Shown here piece after piece: positions 15,000-17,083 of a stretch of 17,083 nucleotides of DNA. The notes under the pieces are model-generated. The model did not search any database. It had not been told where the DNA came from and saw only the letters and a program-made list of their open reading frames with translations. Every line of letters starts with the position of its first letter. Position 1 is the first letter of the stretch. Both the position numbers and the translations under genes were made by a program. The stretch comes from Rhodopirellula sp. (GTDB lineage: Bacteria; Planctomycetota; Planctomycetia; Pirellulales; Pirellulaceae): positions 7,579-24,661 of the forward strand of contig PAXU01000100.1 in NCBI GenBank assembly GCA_002714565.1, written 5' to 3'.

Positions 15000-16922
15000 T
15001 TGAGTCAGCAATCTGTGGAAAAGACTGAACAACAACGCAACAACTTGGACCCAGCCGTATCACACCCATCTGGTGTAATGATTCCGGTGCTTCGTTTCAG
15101 TACGCCTATTGAAACCGCTCAGTTTATTGCACGCCGAATCGCAGAAGTGATTGGTCACTGCAATGATGAAGGCCAAAACGCTGTAATCGGACTGGCTGGT
15201 GGCAGTACGATGGTTGGCGTTTACAGAGAGTTGATTGAGCTTCACAAGCACGACGATCTAGATTTTTCGAAGACCATCATATTTGGATTAACCGAATACA
15301 GCGGCATCGATCTATCACAGGATCAAAGTATGACATCGCGAATGGCTGCTCAGCTATTCGACCATATCAACCTTCCGAGAACCCAGACTTTTGTGCCAAA
15401 TACAACCGGGGATTTGACTCAGCAACAGCAGGAGTGTGAGCGAATCGAAGAAGAGATTGAAGCGGCAGGCGGCTTAGATCTCGTCGTACTTGGAGTTGGT
15501 TCGAACGGGCACATTGGATTTAACGAACCGTTTAGTGTTCGAAATAGTCGGACCAGAGTTTGTTTACTTGATCCTGTTACGCGACGATCGGCAGCAAGTG
15601 ATTTTTTTGGGGAAGAAAATGTGCCAACTCAAGGTATCACATTGGGGCTTGGTACTATTTTCTCGGCAAAGCAGGTCGTCCTCGCGGCGCTTGGAGAACA
15701 TAAGGCAGATGTGATTAGGGAATTGTCGGAAGGTCCTATAACGAATCGTGTTCCGGCCACTGTGCTGCAAGACCATGATGATGTAACAGTTTGTATCGAT
15801 CCGGCCGCAGCAAGCGAGTTGACGGCCGAGTGCACACCTTGGCTACTCGGCAATGTCCAGTGGGATGAGGCACTCATCACCCGGGCACTCGTTTGGTTGT
15901 GTGATGAAACCGGCAAAGCGTTACTAAAGCTCGATGATGACGACTTCCGCAACTACAACCTGCATCAGTTGTTACGGCATCATGGACCGGCTCATGAACT
16001 AGCCAAGCGGGTATTTGGTTGGTTAATGAACACGATTCACGAGAATCCAATTCCTTGGCCTGGTTCAAAAAAGGTAATCTGTTTCTCACCTCACCCTGAC
16101 GATGACGTCATTAGCATGGGTGGTACTTTAATCCGACTCGTGGAAGAAGGTCACGAAACACACATTGCTTACATGACCAGCGGCAATATTGCTGTATTTG
16201 ATCACGACGCAAAACGCGTTGCGGACTTAGTTACCGAGTACAACCATTTATTTGGAATCGACACACAGCAATCGCTGGATGTTGAAGAGCGAGTAGCTCG
16301 GGCACTCAAAGAAAAACAACCAGGTGTGCCGGACAGCGATGCCGTGCTCAAAATCAAGGGATTGATTCGTTGGAGTGAAGCCAAAGCCGGAGCCGTTGAA
16401 GTAGGTTGTCGAGAGGATAATCTGCATTTTCTCGACCTGCCGTTTTACAGAACGGGTACGGTGGAGAAGCGTCCGGTTGGAGACGCTGATATCTCGATCA
16501 TCTTAAATTTGCTTGAGACCGTACAACCGGATGTTATTTACGTGGCTGGTGACTTATCCGATCCCCATGGAACACATAGGGTTTGTGCTGAAGCAATCTT
16601 TCGGGCAGTCGAGTTATTGGAACAAGCAAATGGCAAGCGGCCTGAAGTGCTGCTGTATCGCGGTGCCTGGCAGGAATATGCCATGCATGAAATTGATATT
16701 GCAGTGCCACTAAGTCCAAAACACCTGGACACAAAACGCCGAGCGATCTTCATGCATGAAAGCCAGAAAGACGAAGCGCTCTTCCCGGGAAGTGATCCAC
16801 GAGAGTTTTGGGAAAGAGCAGAGGATCGAAATCGCGGGACAGCAGAGGCATATAATCGCCTTGGCTTACCGGAGTTTTTAGCGTTAGAAGCCTTTGTCGT
16901 TTGGGACGGCGAACCCATCTAA
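15000..16922 (+). CDS. NagB-like domain–PIG-L deacetylase fusion
   Basis: A 640-residue protein. Residues about 28-285 form a glucosamine-6-phosphate deaminase-like domain that keeps the phosphate loop GLAGGSTMVGVYREL (64-78) and GHIGFNEP (170-177, with His171 and Glu176). It has GLTEY where active enzymes have NLDEY, so the base Asp is Thr98, and GSNGH where they have DGH, so the second Asp is Asn169. This half is probably inactive or altered. Residues about 290-350 are a linker. Residues about 357-600 form a PIG-L/LmbE deacetylase domain with SPHPDDDV at 363-370 and SDPHGTH at 520-526, giving the metal ligands and base (His365, Asp367, Asp368, His523, His526). Similar long fusions occur in Bacteroidota and Planctomycetota. 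The likely role is deacetylation of an N-acetylglucosamine derivative, with the NagB half binding sugar phosphate. The start is a TTG at 15000 without a ribosome binding site; an ATG at 15078, just before the NagB domain, is an alternative. Divergent from nagB. Confidence 0.9.
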   Translation: MSQQSVEKTEQQRNNLDPAVSHPSGVMIPVLRFSTPIETAQFIARRIAEVIGHCNDEGQNAVIGLAGGSTMVGVYRELIELHKHDDLDFSKTIIFGLTEYSGIDLSQDQSMTSRMAAQLFDHINLPRTQTFVPNTTGDLTQQQQECERIEEEIEAAGGLDLVVLGVGSNGHIGFNEPFSVRNSRTRVCLLDPVTRRSAASDFFGEENVPTQGITLGLGTIFSAKQVVLAALGEHKADVIRELSEGPITNRVPATVLQDHDDVTVCIDPAAASELTAECTPWLLGNVQWDEALITRALVWLCDETGKALLKLDDDDFRNYNLHQLLRHHGPAHELAKRVFGWLMNTIHENPIPWPGSKKVICFSPHPDDDVISMGGTLIRLVEEGHETHIAYMTSGNIAVFDHDAKRVADLVTEYNHLFGIDTQQSLDVEERVARALKEKQPGVPDSDAVLKIKGLIRWSEAKAGAVEVGCREDNLHFLDLPFYRTGTVEKRPVGDADISIILNLLETVQPDVIYVAGDLSDPHGTHRVCAEAIFRAVELLEQANGKRPEVLLYRGAWQEYAMHEIDIAVPLSPKHLDTKRRAIFMHESQKDEALFPGSDPREFWERAEDRNRGTAEAYNRLGLPEFLALEAFVVWDGEPI

Positions 16923-17083
16923 TACCGTGTGTAGCCGGCGCCATTCATTGACATCGTCGTTTGCAGTTGCCGAGCCAAATCTGTAACGTCCGTTGCCTCA
17001 GATTCCTATGCTTCATAGAATGCACCCGCGCTAGGGACTCTTTGGTTTTGTGCTTTATGACATCGCTTTTTCAACGGTCGTTA
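16923..17083. other. Region downstream of the fusion gene
   Basis: The last 161 bases hold no gene I can support. A short hairpin, CTATG/CATAG with a three-base loop (17006-17018), is the only structure noticed; no U-tract follows it, so I do not call it a terminator. Confidence 0.3.

Noticed and set aside
16538..16918. A 126-codon minus-strand frame opposite the fusion gene
   Set aside because: It lies wholly antisense to the well-supported PIG-L domain coding sequence and is low in complexity (rich in Ser, Arg and Ala), as expected of a shadow frame.

Overview
The window looks like the chromosome of a member of the Planctomycetota. This is inferred from gene content, not from a marker gene: a membrane protein with an MJ0042-type zinc-ribbon N-terminus, a DUF116–polyprenyl-synthase fusion, a squalene-cyclase-family protein, a NagB–PIG-L fusion, and many starts without a clear Shine-Dalgarno sequence. 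Base composition is moderate and even. I see no rRNA, tRNA, CRISPR array, insertion sequence, phage gene or integration site. No gene-free stretch exceeds 300 bases; the longest are 13803-14045 and 14781-14999.

Thirteen genes, one of them cut by the left edge, plus a very small one, all lie on the minus strand and are therefore read from right to left. The right part is housekeeping: nagB (14780-14046), purF (13802-12216), proB (12044-10911), a 32-residue very basic protein (10801-10703), a FabZ-type dehydratase (10643-10122), trmB (10090-9449), def (9426-8848) and fmt (8832-7867). The only plus-strand gene, at 15000-16922, diverges from nagB. It fuses a NagB-like domain that has lost catalytic residues to an apparently intact PIG-L deacetylase domain. 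The shared 219-base promoter region carries two related dyads.

The left part (7713 down to 1) is a tight run of six genes with gaps of 16-64 bases. They encode a radical SAM protein with extra C-terminal cysteines, a zinc-ribbon/transmembrane/TPR-like protein, a class II terpene cyclase of the squalene-hopene cyclase family, a DUF116–polyprenyl diphosphate synthase fusion, a DUF98/UbiC-like chorismate lyase homologue, and the first 120 residues of an FAD oxidoreductase of the geranylgeranyl-reductase/halogenase type. Together they suggest a prenyl chain being made, cyclised and possibly joined to or processed with a chorismate-derived aromatic acid, with redox and radical tailoring. This is the best candidate here for an undescribed pathway. 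The pathway is inference: no squalene synthase or UbiA-type prenyltransferase is visible, and the run continues past the left edge.

The housekeeping part joins purine and proline synthesis, tRNA m7G methylation, N-formyl-Met addition and removal, and fatty-acid dehydration. The nagB pair suggests handling of amino sugars.
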